From NCBI GenBank assembly GCA_964469155.1, contig CAYXXU010000052.1, positions 1 through 33,182 of the forward strand: a stretch of DNA of 33,182 bases, read 5' to 3'. This DNA comes from CAIWKO01 sp964469155. Its GTDB lineage: Bacteria; Bacteroidota; Bacteroidia; Bacteroidales; CAIWKO01. Below, one piece after another: positions 31,822 through 33,182 of the stretch (positions within the stretch are counted from its first letter, which is position 1; each line of letters opens with the position of its first letter). The notes below the pieces were generated by a model. That model made no database searches. It was given only the letters and a program-made list of their open reading frames with translations, and had not been told where the DNA came from. The position numbers and the translations under genes were made by a program.

Positions 31822-33182
31822 TTAAGGCCTCTTTACACTTGCCGCAGGAGGAGCAGAATTATTATCGATTAGGGTCATATCCGAACCATCCACAATACCA
31901 TCGCCGTTAATATCTTCTGGATAATAACCGTGTAAAGCAGGAGGAGCACTGGCATTATCGATAGCTGACATATCCGAGCCATCCACAATTCCATCCTGGT
32001 TTTCATCTCCTCCCCAAATCAAATAATAAATGCCTGATGGTTTAAGGTTGTTTCCATAAGCTTTTGAGGCAGCAGTAGTGAAATCGTAGGTAATTGATCC
32101 TGAAGTACCAAAATCAATGGCAACACTACTCCAGGTTTCTATGCTGTTGCGGTGTTTTATAACAATATAGTAGGATCCGTTAATATTTCCCCCCAGATTA
32201 TTGATCACCAAGGTGCCATTGGTATTCAGATCTAAATTGCTGAAAGTGTATGCCGGAGAATAAGGCGATTGCCACCCATGTAATTCTAAGGTTACCTTAT
32301 CCGCAATCCCTGTACCGAATTGAGAACCTGAAGTTCCCTGTGCCAGATACATCATCCCGGATCCGGAATAAAGCCCTTCTAATAGTAATTTTACATGTAA
32401 AGATCTACTGGTCAAAATATCGGTAGTAAAACTATAGGGGCCTGACCAAACACTTTGTTGTCCGCCACAATCGGACTGAACATAAAAGGAATAATTAGTT
32501 TCAGGGGCCAACCCAAACACATTATAAGGCCGGGATGTTATTCCTGAAACCATTGTTCCTGTTCCAAGGGGAAATCCTTGTAATCCATACTCAATGTTCC
32601 AAACTGAACTGTTGATATCTGACCAATTCAGATCTGCTGAAGTTGCAGTGATATTCGTGGCATCCAAGTTTGCAGGAGTACTGATAACCCAGCTAACAAT
32701 AACGGGCAGGGATGTTTCACAACCCGACACCGAAGAGGTTCGATAAGTTCTGATTTCAACAGAAGTATGACCACTGGTGTTTATCGGGAGGCCAGAGGTG
32801 TATGAATTCCAGTTTCCACCATCGTAACGATATTCAAGTATATCTGTGGAAATACTTGCACCTCCTAATCCGGGTGTCGCTATTGCAGAAACCGGATTCC
32901 CTTCACATATTACCGGCACATCAGGGGTTTTGGTCAGAGTTCCCGAAAAGGGTTGTTCGTTTATTATCACCGTTACATACTCACTAATATCTCCAACAAT
33001 GGGTGAACATGGAGAGGCGGTTCCCTCACCCCGAATATAATAGCTAGCGGTTGAATTTGGAGTGATAGTAAGGCTTGCATCTGCTGAAGTCAGATTGCCC
33101 CCTATTGCATTTGTATAAGCAGGATCGCTATACCATTGCCAATAGGCATTGGTTCCTAAAGATCCGCCCGTTTGACTTAGGG
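31822..33182 (-). CDS. Secreted Ig/FnIII protein with dockerin-like tail, N-terminus beyond window
   Basis: The frame is open through the right edge; 453 codons are visible and the start is missing. In order it holds Ig-like modules (NLTSADASLTITPNSTASYY and QPFSGTLTKTPDVPVICEG), an FnIII domain (PANLDATNITATSADLNWSD to WSGPYSFTT), and a region of about 190 residues with two calcium loops NQDGIVDGSD and DINGDGIVDGSD, ending SVKRP. That last region is a paralogue of the carboxypeptidase C-terminus. No enzyme domain is visible in the part present. Probably exported and cell-surface or matrix associated. The stop at 31822-31824 is TAA, while its neighbour uses TAG. Confidence 0.88.
   Translation of the reverse strand, partial: LSQTGGSLGTNAYWQWYSDPAYTNAIGGNLTSADASLTITPNSTASYYIRGEGTASPCSPIVGDISEYVTVIINEQPFSGTLTKTPDVPVICEGNPVSAIATPGLGGASISTDILEYRYDGGNWNSYTSGLPINTSGHTSVEIRTYRTSSVSGCETSLPVIVSWVISTPANLDATNITATSADLNWSDINSSVWNIEYGLQGFPLGTGTMVSGITSRPYNVFGLAPETNYSFYVQSDCGGQQSVWSGPYSFTTDILTSRSLHVKLLLEGLYSGSGMMYLAQGTSGSQFGTGIADKVTLELHGWQSPYSPAYTFSNLDLNTNGTLVINNLGGNINGSYYIVIKHRNSIETWSSVAIDFGTSGSITYDFTTAASKAYGNNLKPSGIYYLIWGGDENQDGIVDGSDMSAIDNASAPPALHGYYPEDINGDGIVDGSDMTLIDNNSAPPAASVKRP
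31826..31999 (-). repeat. 174-bp direct repeat, copy 2 (coding)
   Basis: Ungapped match to 28400-28573, at the same place relative to the end of the gene. Both encode the loops DxNxDGxVDGSD and the conserved tail. Similarity is lower farther upstream in the C-terminal region. Confidence 0.85.

Noticed and set aside
1..33182. tRNA or rRNA genes and transposases
   Set aside because: None could be recognised by eye on either strand; small RNAs cannot be excluded.

Overview
This is a chromosomal window from a member of the Bacteroidota, most likely an uncultured or environmental lineage; I cannot place it below phylum with confidence. Supporting signs are a fused CcoNO oxidase subunit, a DUF2723 membrane protein, a TonB of the Bacteroidota type, multidomain secreted proteins, TAnnTTTG promoter elements and few Shine-Dalgarno sites. 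There are no rRNA or tRNA genes, no recognisable transposase and no CRISPR array.

Layout. Positions 1-3000 hold a partial AT-rich unknown gene (minus), a 21-bp repeat array, a probable FnIII-like protein, a stand-alone LytTR regulator and a belt of intergenic repeats. Positions 3039-11489 are a complete high-affinity cbb3 oxidase locus on the plus strand: ccoS, ccoNO, ccoQ, ccoP, ccoG, ccoH, a SafE/DsbD-like membrane protein and the copper ATPase ccoI. Together these genes build the oxidase, supply its copper and assemble it. From 11462 to 13988 lies an AT-rich island bounded by 44-bp inverted repeats. It carries an unknown gene, a uracil-DNA-glycosylase-fold gene and two 21-bp arrays.

From 14064 to 22100 are housekeeping and envelope genes: a Cys/Met PLP enzyme, a GNAT acyltransferase, coaD, a TlpA-like thioredoxin, a PHP-like membrane protein, rsmG and a LysM glucosaminidase. 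From 22094 to 27764 (minus) are tonB, a methyltransferase, a polysaccharide deacetylase and the large DUF2723 protein. Positions 27797-28239 hold a frameshifted ankyrin-like remnant. The right end carries two secreted proteins (an M14 carboxypeptidase and a partial Ig/FnIII protein) that share a C-terminal region with dockerin-like repeats.

The most unusual feature is a set of five intergenic tandem arrays (about 858, 13184, 13542, 18477 and 22946). Their sequences differ, but every one has a period of exactly 21 bp with no indels, equal to two turns of B-DNA. Two of them, 5 kb apart and in opposite orientation, share a leader of about 45 bp (TTGACA, 17 bp, TRCAAT) at the same distance from the first unit. 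They also share the first 11 bp of the unit but not the other 10. This looks like a dispersed, phase-locked repeat family of unknown function and is the best candidate here for an undescribed system.
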